Position numbers and translations under genes: made by a program. 64,000 bases of DNA, taken from the NCBI GenBank assembly GCA_039033415.1, contig JBCCCR010000004.1, positions 1 to 64,000 on the forward strand, written 5' to 3'. This DNA comes from Pseudomonadota bacterium. Its GTDB lineage: Bacteria; Pseudomonadota; Gammaproteobacteria; Xanthomonadales; SZUA-38. Every line of letters begins with the position of its first letter. Position 1 is the stretch's first letter. Below the pieces are notes generated by a model, which was not told the DNA's origin, did no database searches, and saw only the letters and a list, made by a program, of their open reading frames with translations. This document shows, one piece after another, positions 55,501 through 63,173 of this stretch.

Positions 55501-57419
55501 GTGGCAAACACGCCCTGCGTGCCCAGCCCGGTGACGTCGATGACAACATTGTCCGGCCCGGAACCCTGCAGCGTGATGCCGCTGTTGGCGAGCGTAATGG
55601 ACTCGGTGTAGATACCGTCGGGGACCACTACGGTCCCGCCCGGCGCCGCCGCATCGACTAATGCCTGCAGGGGACCAACACTCGGCTGCAGCTCAAACGC
55701 ACCCGCGTCGCAGGCGTTCAGCTGCGGCCGGGACACACCGCGCTGGTCGGTTGTAGTCCCGGTGCCGCCGCAGGTCGGATCGTTCAGACCGGAGTCGACC
55801 GCTGGGCTGGACGGATCCAGCGCCCGGGTAAAGGTCGGTCCACCGTTATCTTGCAGCGGGCCCAGCAGTGGTTCCAGAGGCGAGGCGGGGGTTCCCCACT
55901 GGTCACCCACCGCCTGGAGCGCGCCGCAGTTAAGATCGCTGCGCAGGATGTTGTAGCCAGCAGACACGATACTTGTGCTGTCGCCGAGGCAATTCTGGCC
56001 ACCCTGGTTAAACGCCAGCAGGCTGTTGCTGATGGTGGCGATGCCGCTGACGGGACCCACTTCGCCCCAAAGGCCGGTGCGGTAGTTGTTGGAAATCGTG
56101 CTGAGAGTGGCGTTGACCGTGTATGGCGTTCCAGAGCCCCTCTGCACTGCGATGGCGCCAACGCCGACGCTGTCAGACAGCGTGACGTTGAGCATATCAA
56201 TGGCACCTCGGGAGTAAACGCCGCCGATGGTGGCGATGCCGCCGAAGACCTGAAACTCAAGATCGAAACTTCCCGTCGTTTCGGTGCAGCGATAACCCGC
56301 GCCGTCAGGATAGGAATCGAGAGAATTCACGATGAAAGATCGCGATCCGGGAAAGTTCATTTCTACGGCGTAGGTTGCGCCCACGGCAACGCTGATGGGC
56401 GCATCCAGCGTAAAGTCCAGATCGAGATTGGTGCCTGAAGGCGTTCCCTGGGGAATCAGGGCGCTTGCGTTGGCAATGACCGGACCGGTAGGTCCGCCGC
56501 TGCGCACAAAGCCGGTTACCGGGATATCGGTAGCAACTACGCCAGTATTTCCCACCGCATTCAGAAAGCGGAACCCTGACAGCGCCTCCTGCGTCGCCAC
56601 AAAGGTCTGGCCGACAAAACCGCGTTGGAGGGTTGGACTGAAGCAGCTGCTCCCCGGGAGATCGGGGTTGCCATAGTTATCAACGGCCAGGATGGGGTTG
56701 ACGCCGGCGTTACGGATAATCGCCGAGTCGACGATATTGATGGCGCCGTCGGAGGTCGCGGCCACGGAACCGCCAGCCGGGCTGCGTGACCAGTTCTGAT
56801 CGACGTTCACACGGGTCAGGTTGAGGACGGAGGTGATGCCCTCGGACAGCACCGCTGCGCCCTCGCCGTCGGTGCTGTTCCGAATAAACTCGGTGTCGGT
56901 CACGTTGACGGTCGCATTAACGCTCGCCAGACCACCCCCGGCCGCTTGGGCAGTGTTGTTTTCCAGCCGCGAACCGTTCAGGTCGAGGCTGGCGTCCTGC
57001 ACTAAGATCCCGCCACCCAGATCAGCGCCGACCACCAGGCCGTTGATCACCACAACGTCGTTGATAGTGGCAACCGTGCTGGCATTAATCACCGCAATGC
57101 CGCGATCGCCATCGGCGTCTACCAGCGAGTCGTTGAAGTCAAGCGTCAGGCTACGGTCGACCAACAGCGGCGTAGTCAGTACATAGGTGTCATTGAGTAT
57201 GTTCAGCGTATCGCCCGCAACAACGGTGCCATTGTCCGCGAGGGCTGCCTCCGGCGAATCGTAGTCACACGACGCTGGGTTGGTCGGTGGACACACCGTA
57301 TGGGTTGTTTGGGCTTGCACACCAACGCTTAGGGAAAGCAGCAGCAAGGCTAAGGGAGAAAGTACCAGGAGTCGTCCACACAGGGAGACTCCACGACCAG
57401 AAAGACCGCGGTTACGCAT
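46584..57419 (-). CDS. giant exported multidomain protein: beta-helix, lectin, PLSSF repeats, caspase-like domain
   Basis: 3,611 residues from the ATG at 57419 (AAGGA eight bases upstream); GTG 57446 is an alternative. Order: signal peptide 1-37; beta-helix I ending DQRGVSRPQLNACDAGAFE (~575); beta-helix II (~585-1205); L-lectin-like insert (~1205-1458) before DQRGVNRPEGPDCDIGAFE; PLSSF repeats with inserts (~1530-2003); beta-sandwich; PPC-like region (~2200-2370); C25/caspase-like domain (~2375-2810) with His2654 in NMHFDYDE and Cys2696 in VGCHSG; Ig/PKD domains (~3000-3385); C-terminal repeats with SNSDIRITGS and SNDNIRITGS. It is probably surface-bound or secreted. Neither protease activity nor export route is proven. 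A terminator follows. Confidence 0.92.
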   Translation of the reverse strand: MRNRGLSGRGVSLCGRLLVLSPLALLLLSLSVGVQAQTTHTVCPPTNPASCDYDSPEAALADNGTVVAGDTLNILNDTYVLTTPLLVDRSLTLDFNDSLVDADGDRGIAVINASTVATINDVVVINGLVVGADLGGGILVQDASLDLNGSRLENNTAQAAGGGLASVNATVNVTDTEFIRNSTDGEGAAVLSEGITSVLNLTRVNVDQNWSRSPAGGSVAATSDGAINIVDSAIIRNAGVNPILAVDNYGNPDLPGSSCFSPTLQRGFVGQTFVATQEALSGFRFLNAVGNTGVVATDIPVTGFVRSGGPTGPVIANASALIPQGTPSGTNLDLDFTLDAPISVAVGATYAVEMNFPGSRSFIVNSLDSYPDGAGYRCTETTGSFDLEFQVFGGIATIGGVYSRGAIDMLNVTLSDSVGVGAIAVQRGSGTPYTVNATLSTISNNYRTGLWGEVGPVSGIATISNSLLAFNQGGQNCLGDSTSIVSAGYNILRSDLNCGALQAVGDQWGTPASPLEPLLGPLQDNGGPTFTRALDPSSPAVDSGLNDPTCGGTGTTTDQRGVSRPQLNACDAGAFELQPSVGPLQALVDAAAPGGTVVVPDGIYTESITLANSGITLQGSGPDNVVIDVTGLGTQGVFATESFTMTGIRVTGANFAGQGAGIDIQSPFLDVVLDNVRIDNNSAGVVGGGIFVESSSNLTLTNSEILSNSAGTNGGGIYLDGSQTVVINNTTIANNIAVNDGGGIYSQASTLRIGAPACTIPAPVGQGTNFISNNQAVNGNGGGLWTQAALTVTYTQFSDNSAVNGGGIHQESLASSLNMDCGFMNLNSADPNSGQGGAINIAGGPATINDTTFEANDAGGGGGAINLVLGATITNSSFLTNAAPFGPGGAIRSPLGTLNSTDNTFRNNSTTVNGGAIFASTLVSNTDVFETNTARSAGGAISLDAPGTGQMQLFDGLLVGNTVGEGGLSFSGQGGALEFRGVIGLIEDTQFINNQATEAGDGAGQGGAIYSAATLELILADSTISGSNSGDGGAIYNEGILSVARSTLVSNSVTDPGVEPRGGAVASTGTLNLSNSTLSGNVVNPGPGNTGDGGAVAVFAGGSANVNNVTFAFNTAPDAGALYAEIGQGPLNFRNSLFSGNTGVTSDCDQVLSGGFNIYDVNPCQILAPNDLIGDPLIGLLADNGGPTETHALLPGSPAQDAGGPSEVVFFDFPDLADFTTRGSTTLVDNQSPLQPGNEILLAGSNAGGTVGSAYLTNPVDVTSDFEALFSFRIVPGSGGNAADGLTITFTDDPTLLTDGGGALGIGSFDDLGQPGYQPAGPQVPGVSVEFDTWLNGEGVGANELDEDHVGINVNGSMDSIAVQYFGSRGVLSSGNRWNVWLDYDADTNLLEVRLAEQSGLTVTRPALPNVSATVDILSLADVNADGDVFVGFTGAASVLTGIGGEQRISNFLFENETKCELVDQRGVNRPEGPDCDIGAFEGSAIPATIDNALLSVTTSVTQPGVENIPLIDIPIETLTGVVGDNANPPEAAPLSSFPLSSFPLSSLDLQASPLSSFPLSSFPLSSFAVTGAPLSSFPLSSFPLLSEPGGWAEVIEQVPSLAGAPLQNITLQQVLEAPDAPSDLLDNITLGSLAIQQSPLSSLSLAGLTLGDEITVGILDEWLNNAGSSASVCGALAGDGFTDCQSSDTVVSLQVRGAPLSSLPLSSLPLSSFPLSSFGITEAPLSSFPLSSLPLSSFPLSSFPLSSFPLSSLPLSSFPLSSFPLSSFPLSSFDLLAAPLSSFPLSSFPLSSLPLSSFEVGGEPFCDFYNALAQADSQPTCTDLGIDPSTAGLLDLVSALRDLGTTSLAATPLSSFPLSSFDIANVPLSSFQLDFADVAGAPLSSFPLSSFPLSSFDVGGQLFCDYYDTAALAEGQATCGDLGVNNGSDFGELITALLAAGESTFAATPLSSFPLSSFPLSSLPLSSFPLSSFLIDGVACEGCNTVGDAFVAGQVIADAPLSSFFPSPQFGDILYGELLDAFTLEYLFGIEPGDPETLGEVANPGNLTFGQLLISLVLRSDFPWENLSLSELNPQEFAADNFIGYAVDFELNGTLVEPVTVNVTVSDQFYLVPGSTQFMTQSQGGGSTMMSPVPDPLMTPNAGEGTVTMSFGPVDPGAFSDNTLQFVAVPPLTLGDFPAEASLDLGGLPAATADATAAAVEVVPSFINESDNINFPPTPDPDQLILGHISTPDDNDYFRIGAPPSGSRVTVFMSNPTGDNDLLLYEPLSAIEAKGQLVEAASLDSIPFEDDGINFAGNQTEEPDSLEDINIGVLPLSSLSTNRDNNDEEVSAISDGDPFTIQVSGYNGSVSDDPYTLRIKVTPEVPVTQCPSRTWPGTATGPQTWAAAGSWTPATNAVFLVNWQRLAQSEEALNGGGAAAADEALAAINALVSAPGIVDGVVVDVSTIAGVNYAAWDLDPCDVDAANSVVNAITAYLEQRRATSPQLAYVTIVGSDEVIPFQRKGDETAIANESTFATTFADNALFGSMINRNFLSDDTYGDIDPVRWFNRFLNVPELAVGRLVESAEDIQTAAENYVLSGGVLTPTTALSAGYDFIADASTDIQQTFGSYGLESTPLIDFPNAADPWDRVDFLTAAGLTNNTARDVVSFNMHFDYDEALPSSGDASGNYSTNLINVGDLTGNDLTGRVWFTVGCHSGINVADISVPSTQSSQDWSQTLNSLGAVYVGQAAYGLGDTVALALTERLLANFARNLNGNVTAGQAHAFAKQEYFSDLGVYGEYDYKALQASVYFGLPMYQIQNPTPIDEPLPTLRPTLNDPISGLASASISLASPLDYDVDFVNTDKGRLYSAEGATVEGDVQFVHYRPLQPIIGVDVTSDNPGEVARSAFITGLTTRDEIVPDMAFARPVIDEGALEPEIETDEVVFPTSFTNVVGYRVPADPGPFEDRQQLNIITGQYTSNAGEDFGTQRIFESVDVQVFYQPAPVTALKNAAAKNSGGDDIRPELDNINASVVQAGSGFQAAFTVEATDASPGVVTRVAVLYRQSFDGVNSTWVLEDLVQSGSTSTWTGGGAVNNSGLINGEVDYLVQALDSGGNVANSTFKGTFYVAEQTPLPPPPGGGNNGTFGIDLEDTNGVDVNPGEWSRSQPVIVSVTNQAPGVAYEFAVDSPNFQPLTGDIAVAGEGVHFVSVREVGGDNAVTFNVLIDTVSPGVVIASPADGQFFEVGGDVAADYECLDSGSGPASCLGPVASGQPVPAASVGTQTFTVTSTDFAGNAPTSQTNSYFVVEPLEVEASDETIAVGTPLEISGVITDLGDFTETVTVDWGDGTSETLDLTEDNETLTFVAEHEYEEANADIAVVVTASFGTEFEQSKTLEINVIGPVGLWAQDRWSWGIDWSGGSGTVEGLMHSNSDIRITGSDKTINGPTRYADRLIVRGRRQEFAVEPEQVDRAPWPFSYKIGDYRPGGAVAEALGDDFHDMTHECNRWGWWRLKRNAAPGLYWVPCDVFVEGSRVEANVTIVSNDNIRITGSRHKITPFVDDLAFFTNIFSSNAIRFSASRTEIGGYMIARRGRARLNGSRQDVGCGVAAAELLISSSQRTFGQDCAPLED
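51405..52830 (-). repeat. 15-bp tandem coding repeat (PLSSF pentapeptide array)
   Basis: About 39 copies of P-L-S-S-(F/L), each encoded by a 15-bp unit close to CCGCTGTCGTCGTTC, lie in four blocks (about 52669-52830, 52030-52325, 51733-51875 and 51495-51580) plus isolated copies. Odd units (DLQAS, AVTGA, GITEA, DLLAA, DIANV, QLDFA, DVAGA) are also five residues, so the phase is kept. Blocks are separated by inserts with paired cysteines. The array is part of the giant gene reading frame. Confidence 0.95.
53040..53805 (-). other. L-type lectin-like insertion in beta-helix anchor motif
   Basis: Within the giant gene, the sequence leaves the usual beta-helix end (LLPGSPAQDAGG) and returns at CELVDQRGVNRP about 255 residues later. 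The insert has legume-lectin features: ADGLTITFTDDPT, a Ca/sugar-site-like VSVEFDTWLNGEG, DHVGINVNG and WNVWLDYDADTNLLEV. In the first beta-helix copy the same junction is uninterrupted. Confidence 0.75.
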
Positions 57420-57471
57420 GACGAACATCCTTTCGTTGACCCACACAACGCCAGCTCAAACCGGGTTTCTT

Positions 57472-57489
57472 ACGCCGCGTGCTTGCGGC
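57472..57489. other. short hairpin in divergent leader
   Basis: CGCCGC (57472-57477) and GCGGCG (57484-57489) are perfect inverted copies with a six-base loop. It lies 53 bases upstream of the giant gene start and in the shared 190-base gap with the hybrid regulator. Could be an operator or an mRNA leader hairpin. Confidence 0.35.
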
Positions 57490-57555
57490 GGTGAACCTCT
57501 TCTTTGAAATGTTTGGCAGCCTGTGAATTATCCCTCGTGGCACGGTGCTGCCCGG

Positions 57556-57561
57556 TATACT
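57556..57561 (+). promoter_or_regulatory. possible -10 element for hybrid regulator gene
   Basis: TATACT at 57556-57561 is a good sigma-70 -10 match, 48 bases before the ATG at 57610. No convincing -35 is seen at the proper spacing, which would suit an activator-dependent promoter. Confidence 0.35.
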
Positions 57562-57609
57562 CCACGTTGCGATCATTCAACGGGAGGTTGCATACGCTGC
57601 GCACACGCC

Positions 57610-60600
57610 ATGGACCGGCTCGCCTTATTCATACTGTTCCTGCTGCTCCTGGCATCAAACGCCTGGTCTCAGGAATCTTTCCTGAAACAAGAGCACTGGC
57701 TGCTCGACCAGTTCGATGTGGACGACGGCCTGCCGGTGAACGGCGTCAACGCGCTCGCCTGGGGGCCCGAGGGTTATCTTTGGATTGCCACCTTTGATGG
57801 GCTGGCGCGGTTCGACGGTGAGCAGTTTGTTGTTTTCGATCGAGCCTCCAATCCGGAGCTGCCCGGCAATCGACTTGTGCGCATGCTCTGGTCTCACGGC
57901 TACCTGTGGATAGTGACGGCGGACCAGCGGCTGGTACGCATGACTTCACCCGGCCAGTTCGAGCTGGTGGACGAATCGCTGGGCTTACCCCACCCACAGG
58001 TCGGGCGGCTGCTGGCAACCGATCGGGCCCTCTATGTCGGGACGCTGGCAGGCGTAGCCAAGCTGCGGTCGGACGGCACGTTCGAGCCGTTTGTCGAGTC
58101 GTTCACGGGCCCCGTCCAGTCGTTGGCTCACTGGCCCAACCAGGGACTGGCTGTGGGCACAAAAAATGGACAGCTGGTGTTGCTCAAGCAAGGCGAGCCA
58201 CCGCGCTCCCTGCCCATGCCCCAGGGGCTCGGGCGCGTCAGCAGCCTGGCCTATTTCGAAGGCCTGATGGCGGTTGGTGCGTCCGGCGGCGCCGCGCTGC
58301 TGGACCGCACCGGCATCCAGAATTTTTACGCCTTGAAACAGGGCCCCATGGAGTCGGTGCGTGTCATCGCGGCCGAAGATCGCCTGCTCGCATTTGCCTA
58401 CCCAAACCAGCTCCGCTGGCAGGAAGGGCGCTGGGTACGGACCGGATCGATGCCGCGGCACCCGATCGATGCCGGCTCGATGGTCGTGAAGAGCGCTGAC
58501 GGCGCCTGGTGGAACAACCACCTGTATGAGCTAGAGCGAAACGGTCAAACGGTTTTTCAAACCGACAGCATCATCAGCGATTTTGTTACCTCCTCGGACG
58601 GCCACGCATGGATTGCGACCAACGGGGCGGGGCTTTTCCGCCTGCGGCCGCGACCGGTGTTGAACGTCGGCCAGGAACAGGGCCTGATCAACGACAACCT
58701 CTACGCCGTCACCCAGGAAAACGACAAGCTGCTGGCGGGTAGCGTAGACCCGGTGGCGTACCAGGTGTCGCTGGCTGGCCCGACAGCTGTCGTCGAACCA
58801 CTTGAAGCTGAGGATGGCTACTACACCTTTCTAACCGATAGCCAAGGCAACCGCTGGCGCGCTGGCGCCCGCATCTGCGTGGTCGCGCAGGGGCAGGACG
58901 ACTGTCGAAATATTGATTCCCTGACCAACGTCCAGCGCCACCAGTTCGTTTACGCGTTGCTGGAAGATTCGAAGGGCAACATCTGGGTTGGTGCAGAGCA
59001 ATCGTTAGCCCTGAGAGATAAAACGAACCTCTGGAGACTGGTCGAACTGCCGTGGGTAAAGCTGGAGGTGGGCTTTCGCACTGGCCTAGAAACACCCGAC
59101 GGCACGGTCTGGTTCGGCAGCAGCGGCGGCGGGATTGTGCTGTTTGATGAGGGTGTGGCAACACGCGTGATCGACAGCAGCGCCGGTCTGTCATCCAATC
59201 GCATCCGGTCTTTGTATTTTGACGCTGAGAGCAACTCGGTTTGGGCCGGCACCGAAGATGGCGGCATCTGCCGCATTCGGAGCTGGCAATCCGCGCCCGA
59301 CATACGCTGTATCTCCACCCGGCAGGGACTGTGGAGCGACGGCGTGCACAAGATGCTCGACGACAGCCAGGGCAGGCTTTGGATGTCCAGCAATGACGGC
59401 CTCTTCTACGCCCCAACAAGCTCCCTGAATGCGGTGGCTGACGGCACGGCCGACTGGGTGCTCGGCATGGCGTTCGATGAAAGTGACGGCATGGCTAACC
59501 GGGAGGCCAACGGCGGCGGCCAAAGTGCCGGTCTCAAAACCGACGACGGCTGGCTTTGGTTTCCGACCCAGGAAGGTCTTGCCGGCATTATACCCGCCAA
59601 CGTGGCGGCGCCCTCAGATACCCGGGTTCGAATCGACGGCATCATCTATGAGTCGGTGCCGCAGCAGGCCACCCGAACTTTTGAAGTGCAGCCGGAAAAC
59701 CGAAACCTGGAAGTCCGCTATTCCACCGCCAGCTTTGGCAATCGGAAACGTATCCGCTATCGCTATCGGCTGGGCGGTTCGGGCAGCGCCTGGCTCGACG
59801 CCGGGCAGCGGACCTTCGCCAGCCTCACGTCCCTGCCGGCGGGCACAATCGTCTTTGAGGTGGAAGCCAGCGGCGAAGACGGGGGCTGGTCAGGACAGCG
59901 TGACCGGCTAACTCTGCAGGTTCTGCCCCACCTTCATGAGACGCTCGGCTTCCGGATCTTCCTGGCGCTGCTGGCGACCAGCCTGATTCTGACCGCCGCC
60001 TGGTGGCGAATCCGGCAGCTCAGCATGCGGCAACGAGAGCTCCAGCTCGCCGTCGATGAACGGACGAGCGAGCTGTCCAAGGCGGTTGATCAGATCAGCC
60101 GGCAGAAAGACGAAATCGAAGCCAGCGCCAAGTCACGGACCCGGCTCTTCGGCAGTATCAGCCATGAGCTTCGAACGCCGCTGTCGCTGATTCTCGGTCC
60201 GCTGGAGGAGCGGTCGCGGAGGCGACGGCCGGTGACGGCGGAAGATGAGTCAATGATGCTGCGCAACGCGCGCAGGCTGAGCCGGATGGTTGACCAGATT
60301 CTTGATCTGGAACGAGTGGAGTCTGGGGTGATGGCGCTCAATCTTGAGCCGGTCAGCTGCGGCGCGCTGGTTCGGGCCGTTGCTGAGCCATTCTCTCAGC
60401 TGGCCGCCGACAAATGTCTGGCTTGGAAACTGGACATATCCAATGGATGCCCCGTGCTGGGTGACCGCGAGCAGCTGGAAAAGGTGTTTTCCAATCTGTT
60501 TTCCAACGCCGTGAAATACACGCCAAAAGGCGGCCAGATTCAGGTTACTTGTAGAACCAGCGATGGCAGGGTCTTGATCTCAGTCGAGGACTCCGGGCCC

Positions 60601-61623
60601 GGCATCGCCAAGCGCGACCGAGCCGAAGCTTTTGCTCGTTTTTCTCGACTCAAGCGCGACGCTCACGAGCCGGGGACCGGCATCGGCCTCTCCTTAGTCC
60701 AGGAACTGGTCGAGCTGCATCAGGGGTTGGTCAGCATCAAGACCAGTGAAGCCCTGGGCGGTGCAATGCTCCTGCTGGATTTCCCCGCCGTAGAAGCCTT
60801 TAGCGAGCCGCCCGCTGCCCCGAACGGACAGCGCAAGGCCCTGGTCGTGGACGACAATCCGGATTTTCGAACCTACGTCGCCTCCATTCTCGACGAGAGT
60901 TTTGTCGTGCTGCAGGCCGCCGGCGGCGTAGAGGGTCTCAAGCTGGCCCGAGAGGAGCTGCCCGATGTCCTGGTGACGGATGTCATGATGCCTGACCTGG
61001 ACGGCATGGCCATGGTCGCTGAGCTGCGTCAGGGAGGTGACGAGGCGGCGATTCCGGTGGTGTTTCTGACTGCTCGGGGCGGCGCGAACGATGAGATCGC
61101 GGCCCTGGCGGCTGGCGGGGATCAGTTTCTGGCCAAACCTTTTGACAGCGAGGTTCTGCTGGCCCGCGTCAACGCGGTGATGGCCAGTGCAGACCGAGTT
61201 CGGGTTCGAGCGCTGCCGACGTGTCCTGAGTGTGGGCAGGAAACCAAACCCGAGGCGCGACCCGAACTGGAGCAACGCATTCGCGGCATTGTCATGGAGC
61301 ATCTGGACGACCCCGAGCTCAGCGTCAGCAGTATCGCGTCGGCCCTGGGGATGAGTCGATCCAACCTGTTTCGCCAGGTGAAAAGCGAGCTGCAGACGAC
61401 GCCCACGCTGCTCATTCGACGCATTCGGCTGGAAGCCGCCCGCGCATGGCTGGACGACATGGATCTATCGATCTCGGAAATTGGCTACGGCGCGGGTTTC
61501 TCTTCGCTCTCCAGCTTCGGGCGGGCGTTTCGAGAGCAGTATGGGATCAGCGCGTCCGCCTACCGCCAACGCCAGTCGGCACCGCGCGCTGAAGCGGAAG
61601 AAGCCGATGCCGGGACGGTGTAA
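57610..61623 (+). CDS. hybrid two-component regulator (propeller sensor, kinase, receiver, AraC HTH)
   Basis: 1,337 residues from the ATG at 57610, whose signal sequence is LALFILFLLLLASNAWS. A periplasmic two-propeller sensor (~20-690; units such as LWIATFDGLARFDG and IWVGAEQSLALRD) leads to a Y_Y_Y domain, a membrane helix (~785-805) and a coiled coil. HisKA has ISHELRTPLSLIL with His852, and the ATPase GTGIGLSLVQE. The receiver has VTDVMMPDLDG with Asp1124, and an AraC helix-turn-helix ends the protein. Such one-protein systems control polysaccharide or surface-protein genes. It is divergent from the giant gene, its likely target (inference). Confidence 0.94.
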   Translation: MDRLALFILFLLLLASNAWSQESFLKQEHWLLDQFDVDDGLPVNGVNALAWGPEGYLWIATFDGLARFDGEQFVVFDRASNPELPGNRLVRMLWSHGYLWIVTADQRLVRMTSPGQFELVDESLGLPHPQVGRLLATDRALYVGTLAGVAKLRSDGTFEPFVESFTGPVQSLAHWPNQGLAVGTKNGQLVLLKQGEPPRSLPMPQGLGRVSSLAYFEGLMAVGASGGAALLDRTGIQNFYALKQGPMESVRVIAAEDRLLAFAYPNQLRWQEGRWVRTGSMPRHPIDAGSMVVKSADGAWWNNHLYELERNGQTVFQTDSIISDFVTSSDGHAWIATNGAGLFRLRPRPVLNVGQEQGLINDNLYAVTQENDKLLAGSVDPVAYQVSLAGPTAVVEPLEAEDGYYTFLTDSQGNRWRAGARICVVAQGQDDCRNIDSLTNVQRHQFVYALLEDSKGNIWVGAEQSLALRDKTNLWRLVELPWVKLEVGFRTGLETPDGTVWFGSSGGGIVLFDEGVATRVIDSSAGLSSNRIRSLYFDAESNSVWAGTEDGGICRIRSWQSAPDIRCISTRQGLWSDGVHKMLDDSQGRLWMSSNDGLFYAPTSSLNAVADGTADWVLGMAFDESDGMANREANGGGQSAGLKTDDGWLWFPTQEGLAGIIPANVAAPSDTRVRIDGIIYESVPQQATRTFEVQPENRNLEVRYSTASFGNRKRIRYRYRLGGSGSAWLDAGQRTFASLTSLPAGTIVFEVEASGEDGGWSGQRDRLTLQVLPHLHETLGFRIFLALLATSLILTAAWWRIRQLSMRQRELQLAVDERTSELSKAVDQISRQKDEIEASAKSRTRLFGSISHELRTPLSLILGPLEERSRRRRPVTAEDESMMLRNARRLSRMVDQILDLERVESGVMALNLEPVSCGALVRAVAEPFSQLAADKCLAWKLDISNGCPVLGDREQLEKVFSNLFSNAVKYTPKGGQIQVTCRTSDGRVLISVEDSGPGIAKRDRAEAFARFSRLKRDAHEPGTGIGLSLVQELVELHQGLVSIKTSEALGGAMLLLDFPAVEAFSEPPAAPNGQRKALVVDDNPDFRTYVASILDESFVVLQAAGGVEGLKLAREELPDVLVTDVMMPDLDGMAMVAELRQGGDEAAIPVVFLTARGGANDEIAALAAGGDQFLAKPFDSEVLLARVNAVMASADRVRVRALPTCPECGQETKPEARPELEQRIRGIVMEHLDDPELSVSSIASALGMSRSNLFRQVKSELQTTPTLLIRRIRLEAARAWLDDMDLSISEIGYGAGFSSLSSFGRAFREQYGISASAYRQRQSAPRAEAEEADAGTV

Positions 61624-61682
61624 GCCAAACCGCAAGGTTCGGTGGCCGTGGCCGCCGGGTTGCTGAACCGAAGCGAACGCCC

Positions 61683-63173
61683 ATGACCCGAAAGACTCAT
61701 CTGGCCTGGAGCCTGACAGCTCTGCTGGCCGTGCTGCTGGCGGGCTACCAGCTCGAGGGAGCCCGGGCAGGGCTGACAATCACCGATATGCGCGTCGGCA
61801 GCACGCCGGTGACACGCTACCAGCTACCGGAGCAGCGGGGACCGCTCGTCGTGGTCGCCCACGGTTTTGCCGGTTCCCGACAGCTGATGCACACCTTTTC
61901 CCTGAACCTGGCTCGGTCCGGCTACATCGTTTTGGCCTTTGACTTTGAGGGCCATGGTCGTAACCCGCGACCGATGTCGGGCGACGTGACCCAGATCGAT
62001 GGCACGACGGCGCTTCTCGTTGCCGAAACCCGGCGGGTGCTGGAAGCGGGCCGATCGTTGCCGCAAGTTGATGGGCGTGCGGCACTGCTGGGTCACTCGA
62101 TGGCAACCGACATCATCGTCCGTGCCGCCGCGGAGGAAAGACTGGAAGGTCAGCCGGTGGAAGCAGTTGTAGCCATCTCCATGTTCTCCGAAGCGGTGAC
62201 GGCACAGACTCCGGAGCGCCTGCTGATGATCACCGGTCAGTTCGAGTCGTACCTACGGGAGGCGGCACTCGCGGCACTTCATCAGGTCGATCCAAACGCG
62301 AAGGCGGGCGAAACTATTCGTTCCGGTTCGGTAGAACGTCGCGCGGTGGTGGCGCCTCGGGTAGAACACGTTGGCGTGCTCTATAGCGACACGGCTGTCG
62401 AAGAAGCCCGACAATGGCTGGATCGCTCCTTCGACCTCAGCAGCACCGCAGCCTTAATTTCTCTGGGGCTATGGATTCTTCTGCTGCTGATTTCGGTGGT
62501 GCTGCTTTTGCGCCCGCTGGCCCACAGTTTAGCTGCGGACCCGTCGCCGTTGCCGGCGTTACCACGGGGCAGGTTTTTGCTCGCCGCATGGCTGCCGGCG
62601 GTGCTGGTGCCGCTGGTCGCCACCGCGGTCTACGTGCAGTTCCTGCCCGTGCTTGTCGCCGACTATCTGATGATTCATTTGGTGCTATACGGACTGCTCC
62701 AATGGCTGCTGCTGGGTGCCCCCTGGTCCTCGCTGCGAAAGCTATCGCTGTGGGGAACGGCCCTGCTCGTTGTCTGGGGCATCGGCGCATTTGGGTTTGC
62801 GCTGGACCGCTATGCCGCCAGCTTTTTTCCCACGGCGGAACGCCTGCCGCTGATCGGCGTGCTCGCACTCGGCACGGTGCCGTTTATGGTTGGCGACAGC
62901 GCGATCACTCAGGCTGGGCGAGCGAACATCTGGCGCCGTGTCGGGGCGCGGGTCCCGTTCTTTGCGTCACTGGTGGCAGCGGCAGCGCTGGATCCGGAGC
63001 GACTGACTTTTGTGCTGATCGTCCTCCCGGTCATCGTATTGTTTTTTGTCGTCCAGGGATTGATGGGCCGCTGGATAGGCCAGCGCAGCGGCGCCGCTGC
63101 CGCCGGTCTGGGCCTGGGCCTTTGCCTAGCGTGGGCGCTGGGTGTCAGCTTCCCCCTGTTTGCCGGAAGTTGA
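61683..63173 (+). CDS. alpha/beta hydrolase fused to multispan membrane domain
   Basis: 496 residues. An N-terminal helix (LTALLAVLLAGYQL) leads to a hydrolase domain in the first ~250 residues (LVVVAHGFAGSRQLMHTFSL, FDFEGHGRNPRP, nucleophile elbow LLGHSMATDI). The rest is about seven membrane helices (ISLGLWILLLLISVVLLLRPL onward). The hydrolase would face the periplasm. It lies 59 bases after the hybrid regulator on the same strand and may be part of the same unit. The substrate is unknown. Confidence 0.88.
   Translation: MTRKTHLAWSLTALLAVLLAGYQLEGARAGLTITDMRVGSTPVTRYQLPEQRGPLVVVAHGFAGSRQLMHTFSLNLARSGYIVLAFDFEGHGRNPRPMSGDVTQIDGTTALLVAETRRVLEAGRSLPQVDGRAALLGHSMATDIIVRAAAEERLEGQPVEAVVAISMFSEAVTAQTPERLLMITGQFESYLREAALAALHQVDPNAKAGETIRSGSVERRAVVAPRVEHVGVLYSDTAVEEARQWLDRSFDLSSTAALISLGLWILLLLISVVLLLRPLAHSLAADPSPLPALPRGRFLLAAWLPAVLVPLVATAVYVQFLPVLVADYLMIHLVLYGLLQWLLLGAPWSSLRKLSLWGTALLVVWGIGAFGFALDRYAASFFPTAERLPLIGVLALGTVPFMVGDSAITQAGRANIWRRVGARVPFFASLVAAAALDPERLTFVLIVLPVIVLFFVVQGLMGRWIGQRSGAAAAGLGLGLCLAWALGVSFPLFAGS

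Noticed and set aside
46584-57419. Type IX secretion substrate similar to gingipains
   Set aside because: The C-terminal repeats do not resemble known T9SS tails and the surrounding genes look proteobacterial.
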